In this document: positions 41,344 through 50,496 of the stretch, piece by piece | Position numbering within the stretch: position 1 is the stretch's first letter | Layout of the letters: every line of letters starts with the position of its first letter | Assembly (NCBI GenBank): GCA_947487205.1 | Contig: CANKVU010000021.1 | Span: 33,070-97,069 of the forward strand | Length of the DNA stretch: 64,000 nt | Direction: 5' to 3' | From: an uncultured Paracoccaceae bacterium | GTDB lineage: Bacteria; Pseudomonadota; Alphaproteobacteria; Rhodobacterales; Rhodobacteraceae | Program-made: the position numbers and the translations under genes | The notes under the pieces: generated by a model | What the model was told of the DNA's origin: nothing | Seen by the model: the letters and a program-made list of their open reading frames with translations, nothing else | Database searches by the model: none

Positions 41344-41850
41344 TCAGCCCAGCGCCTCGGGGCGAATCCGCTCCTCGACGAAGGCCACCGGGCGGCCGTC
41401 GAGCGCGACGATCCCCCGCAGGACCAGGACCGGCACGCGCGGATCGACGCGCGCGCCGGGAACCGGCCGCGCCCCCGGCGGGATCAGCGCCGCGGTGCTG
41501 TGCCGGGTCTGGCGGCCCGGGGCGAGCGCCGCGCCGAAGGGCGTGTCGCCCGATTGCAGCGCCGTCACGGCGGCGGCGGGCAGCCGGTCGGGCAGGAACC
41601 AGTTCTCCGCCTCGAGGAGGGGCACCGGCCCGGCGCGCAGGGTGATCCGGCGAAAGAAGACCCGTCCGCCCGCGGCCTCGGCCGCGAAGATGGCGGGCGG
41701 CGCGGCCTCGCGGGCGCGGACATGCACCTCGGAGCGGAGCGGCAGGGCGCCGATGCCGCGTTCGGCGCACCACAGGGCCATGGCGCCGGTGACGCTGTCG
41801 GCGCCCAGAAGGCGCGCGCGCAGCGCGTCGGCGGCGGTCGTCGTGGTCAT
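41344..41850 (-). CDS. Chorismate-lyase-like protein
   Basis: 168 aa. The N-terminal LLGADSVTGAMALWC and the core RRITLRAGPVPLLEAENWFLPDRLP ... GDTPFGAALAP resemble UbiC/UTRA-fold chorismate pyruvate-lyase-like proteins (E. coli UbiC is 165 aa). Whether it makes 4-hydroxybenzoate is unclear. Its ATG overlaps the photolyase stop (ATGA), so it is the third cistron of a coupled SDR-photolyase-lyase unit. Confidence 0.55.
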   Translation of the reverse strand: MTTTTAADALRARLLGADSVTGAMALWCAERGIGALPLRSEVHVRAREAAPPAIFAAEAAGGRVFFRRITLRAGPVPLLEAENWFLPDRLPAAAVTALQSGDTPFGAALAPGRQTRHSTAALIPPGARPVPGARVDPRVPVLVLRGIVALDGRPVAFVEERIRPEALG

Positions 41851-43370
41851 ACCGGGGCGCCCTGGGAGAGGCGGTTCAGGAACGTGTCCGCCTCGGACAG
41901 GATCGTGGCGCGCTTGTCGGCGGCCATGCGGTCCCAGGTCGCGTACATCTGCGCCATGCGGGGATTGGCGGCGAAGCGGTCGCGGTGCCGGTCCAGGAAG
42001 GCCCAGTAGAGCAGGTTGAAGGGGCAGGCCCCCTCCCCCGTCTTGGTGCGGGCGCTGTAGGCGCAGCCGCCGCAATAATCCGACATCCGGTCGATGTAGT
42101 TCGCCGACGAGACGTAGGGCTTGGACGCGACCAGCCCGCCATCGGCGAACTGGGTCATGCCGATGACATTGGCCGACATCACCCATTCGTAGGCGTCGGC
42201 GTAGCTCGCCATGTACCAGTCCTGGACCTGCTGGGGATCGAGGCCGCAGAGGAGGGCGAAGTTGCCGGTCACCATCAGGCGCTGGATGTGGTGGGCGTAG
42301 GCGTCGGTGCGGGTCTGCTCGACCGTGCGCGCGATGCAGTTCATCCGCGTCGGTTCGCCCCAGAACAGGGGCGGCAGCTGACGGGTGTGGTTCAGCGCGT
42401 TGCGCCGCGCGTAATCGGGCCCCTCGCGGAAATAGATGCCGCGGACGTATTCGCGCCAGCCGATGATCTGGCGCACGAAGCCCTCGACCGCGTTGATCGG
42501 GGCGTGACCGTCGCGCCATGCGGTCTCGGCGGCGCGGACGACCTCGAGCGGGGTCAGCAGGCCCGCGTTGAGATAGATCGACAGAACCGAGTGATAGAGG
42601 AACCTGTCGCCGGACAGCATCGCGTCCTGGTAGGCGCCGAAATTCGGCAGGGCGTGCTTGACGAAGCGGGTCAACGCCCGGCGCGCCTGGCCCTGGTCGG
42701 TGGCGAACCAGAACGGGCGCAGGTCGCCGAAATTGTCCGGGAAGCGCCGCTCCACCAGGTCGAGCACCTCGGCCACCGTTTCGTCGGGGGTGAAGTGCAT
42801 GGGGCCGCCGAACTCGACGGCGTCGGGCGGCGGGCGGCGATTGTCGTGGTCGAAGTTCCACTGCCCGCCGGCGGGCTCGTCCCCCTCCATCAGGAGGCCG
42901 GTGCGGCGGCGCATGTCCCGGTAGAACCATTCCAGGCGCAGCTCCCGCCGCCCCTCCGCCCAGCGGTCGAAATCGGCATGGCTGGCGAGAAACCTGTCGT
43001 CCTGAAGCTGGCGGATGTCGAGCGGGCATTCCTCCAGCGCCGCGATCAGGCGCCATTCGCCGGGCTCGGTCGCGATCACGTCGGTCGTGCCGTGCTCCTC
43101 GGCGCGGCGCAGCAGCTCGGCGGGGAGGGAGCCGCCGTTCTCGGGGTCGTCGAGCGGCGTGTAGGCGACGCGCAGCCCCTCGTCCGCCAAGCGGGCGGCG
43201 AACTTGCGCATGGCGGCGAAGGTGAAGGCGATCTTCTTGGGGTGGTGGCGAACGTAGGTGGCTTCGCTCTCCACCTCGGCCATCACGACCACGTCGCCGT
43301 CACGGTACTGCCGGAGCGCCGCGACCTCGCGGGTGAGCTGGTCGCCGAGGACGAGGATCAGCCGGCTCAC
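41847..43370 (-). CDS. Fe-S bacterial cryptochrome/photolyase (PhrB, (6-4) photolyase type)
   Basis: 507-aa flavoprotein of the FeS-BCP clade. The N-terminal Rossmann part VSRLILVLGDQLT is followed by the FAD domain with WREYVRGIYF and YEWVMSANVIGMTQFADGG, and the cluster-binding Cys in DYCGGCAYSARTKTGEGACPFN, as in Agrobacterium PhrB, which repairs (6-4) photoproducts. Start is GTG overlapping the upstream SDR stop (GTGA). Confidence 0.92.
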   Translation of the reverse strand: MSRLILVLGDQLTREVAALRQYRDGDVVVMAEVESEATYVRHHPKKIAFTFAAMRKFAARLADEGLRVAYTPLDDPENGGSLPAELLRRAEEHGTTDVIATEPGEWRLIAALEECPLDIRQLQDDRFLASHADFDRWAEGRRELRLEWFYRDMRRRTGLLMEGDEPAGGQWNFDHDNRRPPPDAVEFGGPMHFTPDETVAEVLDLVERRFPDNFGDLRPFWFATDQGQARRALTRFVKHALPNFGAYQDAMLSGDRFLYHSVLSIYLNAGLLTPLEVVRAAETAWRDGHAPINAVEGFVRQIIGWREYVRGIYFREGPDYARRNALNHTRQLPPLFWGEPTRMNCIARTVEQTRTDAYAHHIQRLMVTGNFALLCGLDPQQVQDWYMASYADAYEWVMSANVIGMTQFADGGLVASKPYVSSANYIDRMSDYCGGCAYSARTKTGEGACPFNLLYWAFLDRHRDRFAANPRMAQMYATWDRMAADKRATILSEADTFLNRLSQGAPV

Positions 43371-44722
43371 CAAGGGATCTCCTGGCCCGAATAGTCGAAG
43401 AAGCCGCCGCTCTGGTGCGGCTCGAGCCCCTCGATCACGTCGATCAGCCGCTCGGCGGCGCGCTCGGGGCCGACCTTGTCGTGGTCGTAGCCTTCGGTGA
43501 AGGCGGTCGCCACGGTGCCGGGATGGAGGCAGGCGACGATCGCCTGCCGGCGATTGCGGGCCAGTTCCACCGCGGCGCCGTGCAGGAGGCTGTTCAGCGC
43601 CGCCTTGGACGTGCGGTAGGAATACCACCCCCCGAGGAAATTGTCGCCGATCGAGCCCACCCGCGCCGACAGCGCCGCGAAGACCCAGCGCCGGTCGCGC
43701 GGCACGTGCCGCTTGAGATGCTTGAGGACCAGGGCGGGGCCGAGGGCGTTCAGCCGGATCTGCGCGATCAGTTCGTCGGCGCCCAGATCGGCGAGCGATT
43801 TCTCGGGCGCCGGGCGCGTGGAGGTGAGGGCGCCGGTGGCGACCACGACCCGGTCGAACGGGTGGTCGAGGGCGTCGAGAGCGGCGCGGATCGCCTCCTC
43901 GTCGGTCAGGTCGAGCCCGTCCGCCGAGCGCGACAGCGCCGTCACCGCCAGGCCGCGCCGGTCGAGCCCGGCCGCGAGCGCGGCGCCGATCCCGCCGGAG
44001 GCGCCGATCACCAGCGCGCGTTCAGGAGCATAGGTCATCTTTCGCGTCATGCCGCCGTCGAGCGTCAGGATCTGCCCGGTCAGGAACCCGGCCTCGGCGA
44101 GGTAGGCCACCGCGCGGGCCACGTCCTCGGGCCGGCCGGCCCGGCCGGCGGGGTGCTGGGAATGGTCCACCGGGCGCAGGTCGGCGGGGTCGCCGGTGAC
44201 GATCCAGCCCGGCGCGATGCCGTTCACCCGGATCTCGGGCCCGAGGGAGACGGCGAGGGCCTGGGTCAGCGCCTCGATCCCGCCCTTGGTGGCGGCATAG
44301 GCCTCGCAATCGGGCTCGGACATCCGGGCGCGGGTCGAGGAGAGGGTGACGATGGCCCCCGCCGCACGGCGCAGGAGCGGCACGCAATGCTTCACCGTCA
44401 GGAAGGTCCCGGTGAGGTTGGTGCCGATGCGGTCCTGCCAGGCGTCGAGCGACAGCGTCTCCACCGGGCCGGTCACGGGATCGGCGCGGCCGGCATTCGC
44501 CACCAGCAGGGAGAGCGCGTCGATCCGGGCGATGGCGCCGGCGACGGCGCGCTCGTCCGCCACGTCGGCGTCCAGAGGGTGCAATGCCGGGTGGTCGGGA
44601 AGCGCGGCCAGCCCGGCCGCATCGCGGTCGAGCGCCCAGACGCGCCAGCCCGCGTCGAGGAGGTGCAGGACGATGCCGCGACCGATCCCGTTCGCGCCGC
44701 CGGTGACGAGGGCCTGTTTCAT
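43367..44722 (-). CDS. Fused tandem short-chain dehydrogenase/reductase
   Basis: 451 aa containing two SDR domains in one frame. Domain 1 (about 1-226): TGGANGIG (7-14), NAG (76-78), Tyr142xxxLys146. Domain 2 (about 233-451): GASGGIG (240-246), Tyr369xxxLys373. The join is GGMTRKMTYAPERALVIG; Met229 could serve as a second start but has no strong ribosome site. The first cistron of a coupled operon with the photolyase and the chorismate-lyase-like gene. Confidence 0.88.
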   Translation of the reverse strand: MKQALVTGGANGIGRGIVLHLLDAGWRVWALDRDAAGLAALPDHPALHPLDADVADERAVAGAIARIDALSLLVANAGRADPVTGPVETLSLDAWQDRIGTNLTGTFLTVKHCVPLLRRAAGAIVTLSSTRARMSEPDCEAYAATKGGIEALTQALAVSLGPEIRVNGIAPGWIVTGDPADLRPVDHSQHPAGRAGRPEDVARAVAYLAEAGFLTGQILTLDGGMTRKMTYAPERALVIGASGGIGAALAAGLDRRGLAVTALSRSADGLDLTDEEAIRAALDALDHPFDRVVVATGALTSTRPAPEKSLADLGADELIAQIRLNALGPALVLKHLKRHVPRDRRWVFAALSARVGSIGDNFLGGWYSYRTSKAALNSLLHGAAVELARNRRQAIVACLHPGTVATAFTEGYDHDKVGPERAAERLIDVIEGLEPHQSGGFFDYSGQEIPW

Positions 44723-44857
44723 GCGCGCTGACCTAAGCCCGGGGGGCGGGGGGTCAACGCGGCAGGATCGCGCGCCCGCGCCCGGGGGGCCGACGCGAAC
44801 GGCGCGCCGCCCCGGGTGGGACGACGCGCCGGACGGCGACCCCGCGACGGGCGCGGG

Positions 44858-45412
44858 TCAGTGCAGGCGCTGGCCCACCGTGTCGATGGAGCGGTCGATC
44901 ATCGCGCCGCCGCGATCCTTGTCCATCTGCTCCTTGAGCACGTCGCGGGCCGCGGCCACGGCGACATCGACGGCGCGGTTGCGGACCCGGCGCTTGGCGT
45001 CCGCCTCGGCCTGGGCGATCTGGTCCTTGGCGGCCTGCACGCGCCGCTCGACCGAGCGGTCGAGATCCTTGCGGGCCTGCTCGGCCTCGATCTCGGCCTG
45101 CTCGCGGGCGGAGGCGACGATCCGGTCCGCCTGCTCCTGGACCTCCTTCTGCTTGCGCTCGTAGGAGGCGAGAAGGGTCTGCGCCTCTTCGCGCAGCTGG
45201 CGCGCCTCGGCGAGGTCCGACTTGATGTCGTCCGCCCGCTTGTCGAGCATCCGGGCCATCATCTGCGGGACCTTGTAGAAGACCAGCACGCCCACGAAGA
45301 TGAGGAAGCCCAGGCTGACGATGAAGTCGGTGTTGCCGAGCGAGAAGAACGGCCCCGTCGCGGCCAGCGCCGGCGCCGGCAGCAGCAGGGGGAGAAGTGC
45401 AACGATCCGCAT
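44858..45412 (-). CDS. atpF: ATP synthase F0 subunit b
   Basis: 184 aa from the ATG whose first base is shared with the b' TGA stop (TGATG); a GTG just before it is also in frame. One N-terminal membrane helix (about 24-42) then a long charged stator helix (about 50-165, with REEAQTLLASYERKQKEVQEQADRIV). Last cistron of the F0 operon. The F1 genes are elsewhere. Confidence 0.93.
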   Translation of the reverse strand: MRIVALLPLLLPAPALAATGPFFSLGNTDFIVSLGFLIFVGVLVFYKVPQMMARMLDKRADDIKSDLAEARQLREEAQTLLASYERKQKEVQEQADRIVASAREQAEIEAEQARKDLDRSVERRVQAAKDQIAQAEADAKRRVRNRAVDVAVAAARDVLKEQMDKDRGGAMIDRSIDTVGQRLH

Positions 45413-45957
45413 CACGCGCGCTCCTCCATCCTGGCGTCCACGGCCCGGTTCACCCGGCCTTCATCGGCATTGCCGCCCATCGCCTCGACCAGCGCCTGCG
45501 CGGTGTCCCGGGCGACCTCTTCGACATTCGCCATGGCGTTCTCCCGGATCTCGGCGATGCGCTGTTCGCTCTCGGCCTGCTGCTCGGCGATCCGGGCGTC
45601 GGCCTTCTCCATCGCGCGGGCGAGTTCGGCCTGCATCTCGGCCTTGTTCTCCTCGGCGATGCGGTGCGCCTCGGCGCGGGCATCGGCCAGCGCCTTCTCG
45701 TAGGTGCGCCCGGCCTCGGAGGCCTTGAGCTTCAGCTCCTCGGCGGCAGCGATGTCGTTGGTGATCGTGCCCTGGCGCTCGGCCAGGACGGCGCCGATCC
45801 GCGGCAGCGCGACCCGCGACAGGATCAGGTAGATCGCCCCGAGGGCCACCACCAGCCAGAAGATCTGGTTCGGGTAGGTCCCGAAATCGAGCTGCGGCAT
45901 CCCGTTCGCCGCCGTCTCGCCCTCGCCCAGGACCGATTGTCTAGGATCGGTTGCCAT
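45412..45957 (-). CDS. atpF': ATP synthase F0 subunit b'
   Basis: 181 aa. A soluble N-terminus MATDPRQSVLGEGE precedes the membrane helix QIFWLVVALGAIYLILSRV (about 30-48) and a long stator helix. The existence of b and b' as separate genes is the arrangement of photosynthetic and many other alphaproteobacteria. Coupled to atpF by a TGATG overlap. Confidence 0.93.
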   Translation of the reverse strand: MATDPRQSVLGEGETAANGMPQLDFGTYPNQIFWLVVALGAIYLILSRVALPRIGAVLAERQGTITNDIAAAEELKLKASEAGRTYEKALADARAEAHRIAEENKAEMQAELARAMEKADARIAEQQAESEQRIAEIRENAMANVEEVARDTAQALVEAMGGNADEGRVNRAVDARMEERA

Positions 45958-45980
45958 CCGCGTCCTCCTGAAATTGGATC

Positions 45981-46013
45981 GGCCGGGCGGCGTCTTGCGA
46001 CGCCGTCCCGGCC
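45981..46013. other. Intercistronic stem-loop between atpE and atpF'
   Basis: Arms 45981-45994 and 45999-46013 pair with one bulged base; loop TTGC. No T-run follows, so it is more likely an mRNA stability element than a terminator. Confidence 0.7.
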
Positions 46014-46037
46014 CCGAATGTCACGCGTGACGCGCGA

Positions 46038-46274
46038 TCAGACGGCGAACATCAGCAGGAGCGCGACGAGGAACGAGAAGATCCCCAGCGCCTCGGCGAA
46101 GGCGATGCCGATGAAGAGCGTGGCGGTCTGCCCGGCCGCGGCCGACGGGTTGCGGAGCGCCCCCGACAGGAAGTTGCCGGCGACGTGGCCGACGCCGATG
46201 GCCGAGGCGCCCGAGCCGATGCCCGCAAGGCCGGCACCGATGTATTGACCCATGTTCGCGATATCGCCTTCCAT
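46038..46274 (-). CDS. atpE: ATP synthase F0 subunit c
   Basis: 78-aa proteolipid with two membrane helices. The loop RNPSAAAGQ and the ion-binding Glu in FAEALGIF (about residue 59) are visible. Forms the rotor ring. Flanked on both sides by strong stem-loops, unlike the other cistrons. Confidence 0.96.
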   Translation of the reverse strand: MEGDIANMGQYIGAGLAGIGSGASAIGVGHVAGNFLSGALRNPSAAAGQTATLFIGIAFAEALGIFSFLVALLLMFAV

Positions 46275-46312
46275 GATCTCTCTCTCCTTGGAATGTGTGG
46301 AAGTTGCGCGGG

Positions 46313-46346
46313 GATGCGGGGGGCCCGTCCAGGGCCCCCACGCATC
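46313..46346. other. Intercistronic stem-loop between atpB and atpE
   Basis: Arms 46313-46326 and 46332-46346 pair (14 bp, one bulged A), loop of five bases. No T-run. Together with the hairpin after atpE it brackets the c-subunit cistron. Confidence 0.7.
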
Positions 46347-46350
46347 GTCG

Positions 46351-47160
46351 TCAGTGGCTGGGATGCAGCGCGTCCTTGAGGTACACGCAGGTCAGGATCG
46401 TGAAGATGTAGGCCTGGATGAAGGCCACGAGCAGTTCCAGCGCGTAGAACAGCGCGATCGCCAGCACCGGGATGACGGCGAAGATGCCGAGCGCGCCGGC
46501 GAAGCCCGCGAACACCTTCAGCACCGCGTGGCCGGCCATGATGTTGCCGGCCAGACGGACGGAGTGGCTGACCGGGCGCACGAAGTAGGAGATGAGCTCG
46601 ATCACCGCCAGCACCGGCCGCAGCACCAGCGGGGCCGAGCCGACCCAGAACAGCCCCAGGAAGGCGGCGCCGTTCTTGATGAAGCCGAGCGCGGTGACGG
46701 CGATGAAGACGGCCAGCGCCAGCGGCACGGTGACGGCGAATTGCGCGGTCGGCGCGAAAGACATCGGCAGGAGCGCCAGCCCGTTGGCCAGCACGATGAA
46801 CATGAAGAGCGTCATGATGTAGGGGAAGTATTTCAGCGCGTCGCGGCCGGTCACGTCCTCGACCATCTTGTGGACGAAGCCGTAGGCGAGCTCGGCCACC
46901 GACTGGGCCCGGCTCGGGACCACGTCGCAGCCGCGCGTCCCGATGACCAGCAGCAGCACCGCGCTCAGGACCGCGATGGCCATCCACAGCGTGGAATTGG
47001 TGACCGTGAACATGCCGACCGCCCCGTCATGGAACAGCGGCTGGATCACGAACTGGTCCATCGGGTGGATGTTGAGGCCGCTCTCGCCCCCATGGGCCGC
47101 GGCCGCGCCGCCGTGGCTCGCGCCCTCTTCCACCAGGGTGGCTGCCTCATTCTGCGCCAT
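46351..47160 (-). CDS. atpB: ATP synthase F0 subunit a
   Basis: 269 aa with six hydrophobic segments, [13 protein letters not shown] region [17 protein letters not shown] containing the essential Arg, and the C-terminal [13 protein letters not shown]. It carries the proton half-channels. Its start overlaps atpI by 14 bases. Confidence 0.96.
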   Translation of the reverse strand: MAQNEAATLVEEGASHGGAAAAHGGESGLNIHPMDQFVIQPLFHDGAVGMFTVTNSTLWMAIAVLSAVLLLVIGTRGCDVVPSRAQSVAELAYGFVHKMVEDVTGRDALKYFPYIMTLFMFIVLANGLALLPMSFAPTAQFAVTVPLALAVFIAVTALGFIKNGAAFLGLFWVGSAPLVLRPVLAVIELISYFVRPVSHSVRLAGNIMAGHAVLKVFAGFAGALGIFAVIPVLAIALFYALELLVAFIQAYIFTILTCVYLKDALHPSH

Positions 47161-47488
47161 CGTCGTCCCTTCTCTCGTCCGCCGCGGACGCCGCCGCGCC
47201 CAGTTCGACCTCTTTCGCGGTCCGCATCATGACGTTGATGCCGGCCGCCAGGCCAAGGAATATGAACAGCACCAGAAAGATCGGCATCGTCCCGAAATAG
47301 GAATCGAGGCCGTATCCGATGCCGAAACCGATCCCCAGACCGGTCACAAGCTCCAGCACCATCCGCCAGGCGAGTTCCGCCCCCGAATAGCCCTGCCCCG
47401 TCTTCGGCGCGGGCCGGTCGTCGCGCTTGCGCGCCGCCAGCCGCTTCTCCAGTGCCGCCATCCGGGCACGGGTGGCATCGTCGACCAT
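47147..47488 (-). CDS. atpI: ATP synthase assembly protein AtpI/AtpZ
   Basis: 113 aa with two membrane helices (about 45-65 and 70-92) in [20 protein letters not shown], the alphaproteobacterial AtpI pattern. Helps c-ring assembly. First gene of the F0 operon, divergent from the ArsR-type regulator. Confidence 0.9.
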   Translation of the reverse strand: MVDDATRARMAALEKRLAARKRDDRPAPKTGQGYSGAELAWRMVLELVTGLGIGFGIGYGLDSYFGTMPIFLVLFIFLGLAAGINVMMRTAKEVELGAAASAADERRDDDGAE

Positions 47489-47611
47489 CGAAGCTGCCCC
47501 TTGAACGTTGGGCGGACCCTAGGCGGGGGGGGCGGAATCGTCAATACGGCGGGAATCCAAGGATCTCAACGACTTGCCCGGGGGTGGCGGCCGCGATCCG
47601 GAGCGGCCATA

Positions 47612-47629
47612 TTCAACGCATCGGTTGAA
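47612..47629. promoter_or_regulatory. Inverted repeat, probable ArsR-family operator
   Basis: TTCAAC (47612-47617) and GTTGAA (47624-47629) form a perfect 6-bp inverted repeat with a 6-base spacer, 16 bases before the regulator's ATG. It sits in the shared gap with atpI, closer to the regulator, which suggests autoregulation. Confidence 0.6.
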
Positions 47630-47644
47630 CGACAGGGCTGGGAC

Positions 47645-47986
47645 ATGAGCCGCGACCTCGACGCCGTCTTCCATGCGCTCGCCGATCCGACGCGGCGGGC
47701 GATCCTCGCCATGCTGCTCGAGGACGACATGTCGGTGACCGACGTGGCCCACCCCTTCGCGGTATCGCTCGCCGCGATCTCGAAGCATCTGGGAATCCTG
47801 ACCCGGGCGGGGCTCATCCAGCAGGAGCGGCGCGGGCGCGTCGTGTGGTGCAAGCTCGACCCCGACGCGCTGCGCGCCGCGAGCGTCTGGATGCAGGGCT
47901 TCGGGCAGTTCGACCCGGTGAACCTCGACGCCTACGAGAGGTTCCTGGTGGCCGAGCGGCTGTCGTCGCCGCCCGGCGAGGAGTGA
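47645..47986 (+). CDS. ArsR/SmtB-family winged-helix regulator
   Basis: 113 aa. The family core VFHALADPTRRAILAMLLEDDMSVTDVAHPFAVSLAAISKHLGILTRAGLI ends in the wing RRGRVVWCKLDP. No metal-binding Cys pair typical of ArsR (CVC) is present, so it is likely of the non-metal 'penicillinase-repressor-like/SRPBCC-associated' kind. No partner gene follows; it converges with wrbA. Confidence 0.88.
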   Translation: MSRDLDAVFHALADPTRRAILAMLLEDDMSVTDVAHPFAVSLAAISKHLGILTRAGLIQQERRGRVVWCKLDPDALRAASVWMQGFGQFDPVNLDAYERFLVAERLSSPPGEE

Positions 47987-48041
47987 CGGGCGGCCCCCGA
48001 ACGGGCCCCCCCAAGGGCGTCAGCCCCGCAGCCTCGGCGCG

Positions 48042-48635
48042 TCAGCCCCGCAGCTTCGCCGTGGCGTCCACCAGGCGGCGGGCCTGATAGGCGATGCTGG
48101 TGCGGTCGGTGTCGGTCAGCTCGCCCGCGGCCTTGGAGAAGCCGTAGGGATTGCCGCCGTCCTCGAACTTCACCGCGTTGCCGTAGCCCGGCGAGACCAC
48201 GATGCAGCCCCAGTGCATGGCGGAGAGGTAGATGGAGAGGAACGTCGTCTCCTGCCCGCCATGGAGGGTGTTGGAGCTCGTGGAGGCGGTCAGGGTCTTG
48301 CCGTCGAGCTTGCCCTCCTGCCAGAGCGGGCCCAGCGTGTCGAAGAAGGCGCGCATCTGGCTCGCCACCACGCCGAACCGGGTGGGCGCCGAGACGAAGA
48401 AGCCGTCGGCCCATTCCATGTCGTCGAGGCTCGCCTCGGGGATGTCGGACATCTTCTCCAATTGCGCCTTCCAGGCGTCCTGGCCGTTCACCACGTCGTC
48501 GGGGGCGGTCTCCCTCACCCGGCGCAGGCGAACCTCGGCGCCGGCCTCCTCGGCGGCGCTGGCGACCTGTTGCGCGACGGCGTGGTTGGTCCCGTAGGTG
48601 GAATAGAACAGGACGGTGATCTTGGGATTGGCCAT
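48042..48635 (-). CDS. wrbA: NAD(P)H:quinone oxidoreductase WrbA
   Basis: 197-aa flavodoxin-like two-electron quinone reductase. FMN-binding YSTYGTN (about 8-14), SAPTRFG, and STSSNTLHGGQETTF mark the WrbA family. ATG follows GAGGAGGTCCAG; an in-frame upstream extension of 12 codons lacks homology. Protects against quinone redox cycling. Confidence 0.93.
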   Translation of the reverse strand: MANPKITVLFYSTYGTNHAVAQQVASAAEEAGAEVRLRRVRETAPDDVVNGQDAWKAQLEKMSDIPEASLDDMEWADGFFVSAPTRFGVVASQMRAFFDTLGPLWQEGKLDGKTLTASTSSNTLHGGQETTFLSIYLSAMHWGCIVVSPGYGNAVKFEDGGNPYGFSKAAGELTDTDRTSIAYQARRLVDATAKLRG

Positions 48636-48737
48636 CTGGACCTCCTCGTGTCGGTTGCGATCGATCCGCACCTAGTCCCGGCCCGTTCCCGCGTCAGCCG
48701 GAACGGGCGAAGGGGATCTGTGCGGATATGCGAGAGG

Positions 48738-48896
48738 TCAGCGCCGGGCGATGATCCAGATCGCGTGCACGATGCCGGGGATGTAGCCGAGGATCGTCAG
48801 GATGATGTTGATCCAGAAATGCTTGCCCAGGCCCTCCTGCAGGAAGACGCCGAGCGGCGGCAGCAGGATGGCGACGATGATGCGGATGAGATCCAT
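48738..48896 (-). CDS. YqaE/Pmp3-family small membrane protein
   Basis: 52 aa, below most length cut-offs. Sequence begins MDLIRIIVAILLPPLGVFLQ and continues with GLGKHFWINIILTILGYIPG and IVHAIWIIARR, a textbook UPF0057/Pmp3 proteolipid with two helices. The ATG is seven bases after AAAGGAG. Such proteins respond to salt and membrane stress. Lies between wrbA and icd. Confidence 0.9.
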   Translation of the reverse strand: MDLIRIIVAILLPPLGVFLQEGLGKHFWINIILTILGYIPGIVHAIWIIARR

Positions 48897-49037
48897 GAAA
48901 TGCTCCTTTGCGGGCTAGACGCGTGCCACCTGCAAACGTTCCCCGGCCGCATCTGTATCCATTGGTACACGCTTTCATCCGGCCGGCGCTTGGGCTAATC
49001 GGGGACGGACCCCGAACACATGCCGAGGAGGCCCCCC

Positions 49038-50249
49038 ATGTCGAAGATCAAGGTCGAGAACCCGGTCGTCGAGCTCGACGGCGACGAAATGACCCGCATC
49101 ATCTGGGATTTCATCAAGCAGAAGCTGATCCTGCCCTATCTCGACATCGATCTTCTCTACTACGACCTCGGGATCGAGGAGCGCGACCGCACCGAGGACC
49201 AGATCACGGTCGATGCCGCCGAGAAGATCAAGGAGATCGGCGTCGGCGTGAAATGCGCCACGATCACCCCCGACGAGGGCCGGGTCGAGGAATTCGGCCT
49301 GAAGAAGATGTGGCGTTCGCCCAACGGGACGATCCGCAACATCCTGGGCGGGGTGATCTTCCGCCAGCCGATCATCTGCCAGAACGTGCCGCGCCTGGTG
49401 CCCGGCTGGACCAAGCCCATCGTCGTCGGCCGCCACGCCTATGGCGACCAGTACCGCGCCACCGACATCAAGTTCCCCGGGCCGGGCAAGCTGAGCCTGA
49501 AATGGGAGGGCAAGGACGGCGAGGTGATCGAGGAGGAGGTCTTCGACGCCCCCTCCCCCGGTGTCTACATGGGGATGTACAACCTCGACGATTCGATCCG
49601 CGACTTCGCCCGCGCCTCGTTCAATTACGGGCTCGACATGGGCTGGCCGGTCTATCTCTCCACCAAGAACACGATCCTGAAGACCTATGACGGCCGCTTC
49701 ATGATCCTCTTCCAGGAGATCTTCGACGCGGAGTTCAAGGACAAGTTCGAGCAGAAGGGCATCACCTACGAGCACCGGCTGATCGACGACATGGTCGCCG
49801 CGGCGCTGAAATGGTCGGGCGGCTATGTCTGGGCCTGCAAGAACTACGACGGCGACGTGCAGTCCGACATCGTGGCGCAGGGCTTCGGCTCCCTGGGCAT
49901 GATGACCTCGCGGCTGATGACGCCGAACGGCAAGATCGTGGAATCGGAGGCCGCCCACGGCACCGTGACGCGCCATTTCCGCCGCCACCAGGCCGGCGAG
50001 GAGACCTCCACCAACTCAATCGCCTCGATCTATGCCTGGACGGGCGGCCTGCGCCACCGCGCCAAGCTCGACGACAACGCCGAGCTGGAGACCTTCGCCG
50101 ACACGCTGGAGAAGGTCGTCGTCGACACCGTCGAATCGGGCCACATGACCAAGGACCTGGCCCTTCTGGTCGGGCCCGACCAGGGCTGGATGACGACGCA
50201 GGCCTTCCTCGACAAGATCGACGAGAACCTGCAGAAGGCCCTCGGCTGA
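49038..50249 (+). CDS. icd: NADP-dependent isocitrate dehydrogenase (eukaryote-like form)
   Basis: 403 aa. Converts isocitrate to 2-oxoglutarate. Sequence [23 protein letters not shown], the [20 protein letters not shown] active-site loop and [14 protein letters not shown] are diagnostic of the homodimeric eukaryote-like class used by many alphaproteobacteria. ATG at 49038 has GAGGAG upstream; an ATG six codons earlier is less likely. A terminator follows. Confidence 0.96.
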   Translation: MSKIKVENPVVELDGDEMTRIIWDFIKQKLILPYLDIDLLYYDLGIEERDRTEDQITVDAAEKIKEIGVGVKCATITPDEGRVEEFGLKKMWRSPNGTIRNILGGVIFRQPIICQNVPRLVPGWTKPIVVGRHAYGDQYRATDIKFPGPGKLSLKWEGKDGEVIEEEVFDAPSPGVYMGMYNLDDSIRDFARASFNYGLDMGWPVYLSTKNTILKTYDGRFMILFQEIFDAEFKDKFEQKGITYEHRLIDDMVAAALKWSGGYVWACKNYDGDVQSDIVAQGFGSLGMMTSRLMTPNGKIVESEAAHGTVTRHFRRHQAGEETSTNSIASIYAWTGGLRHRAKLDDNAELETFADTLEKVVVDTVESGHMTKDLALLVGPDQGWMTTQAFLDKIDENLQKALG

Positions 50250-50267
50250 GGCTGCCGGCCGCATGCA

Positions 50268-50300
50268 GGGGCCGTCCCGCCGGGGCGGCCCCTTTCGTTT
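50268..50300 (+). terminator. Rho-independent terminator after icd
   Basis: 11-bp GC stem with one G-T pair (50268-50278 with 50282-50292), three-base loop, followed by TTTCGTTT. It ends the icd transcript before tRNA-Gln. Confidence 0.85.
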
Positions 50301-50394
50301 GCGGCCCGTCCGGTTCGTCGCCGGCCGGGCGGCGATTTTCCCGCCCGATCCCCTTGCAGCCCCTGACGGAGCCGACTAGAACCCACCGCACCGT

Positions 50395-50469
50395 TGGGGT
50401 GTAGCCAAGTGGTAAGGCATCGGTTTTTGGTACCGTGTATCGTAGGTTCGAATCCTACCACCCCAGCCA
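50395..50469 (+). tRNA. tRNA-Gln (anticodon TTG), encoded CCA
   Basis: 75 nt folding to a full cloverleaf: acceptor 50395-50401 with 50459-50465, anticodon loop TTTTGGT with TTG, T-arm GTAGG-TTCGAAT-CCTAC, discriminator G and genomic CCA. Its 3' end is the boundary to the accessory region, the classic integration site for integrases, but no second copy of the 3' end is seen in the window. Confidence 0.95.
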
Positions 50470-50496
50470 TGAACCACAAAAAACCCAGACTTCCCA

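Noticed and set aside
38198..41773. 1191-codon minus-strand frame with Pro/Ala/Arg periodicity
   Set aside because: Its repeats mirror the 69-bp MORN repeats on the other strand; no start or family signal of its own.
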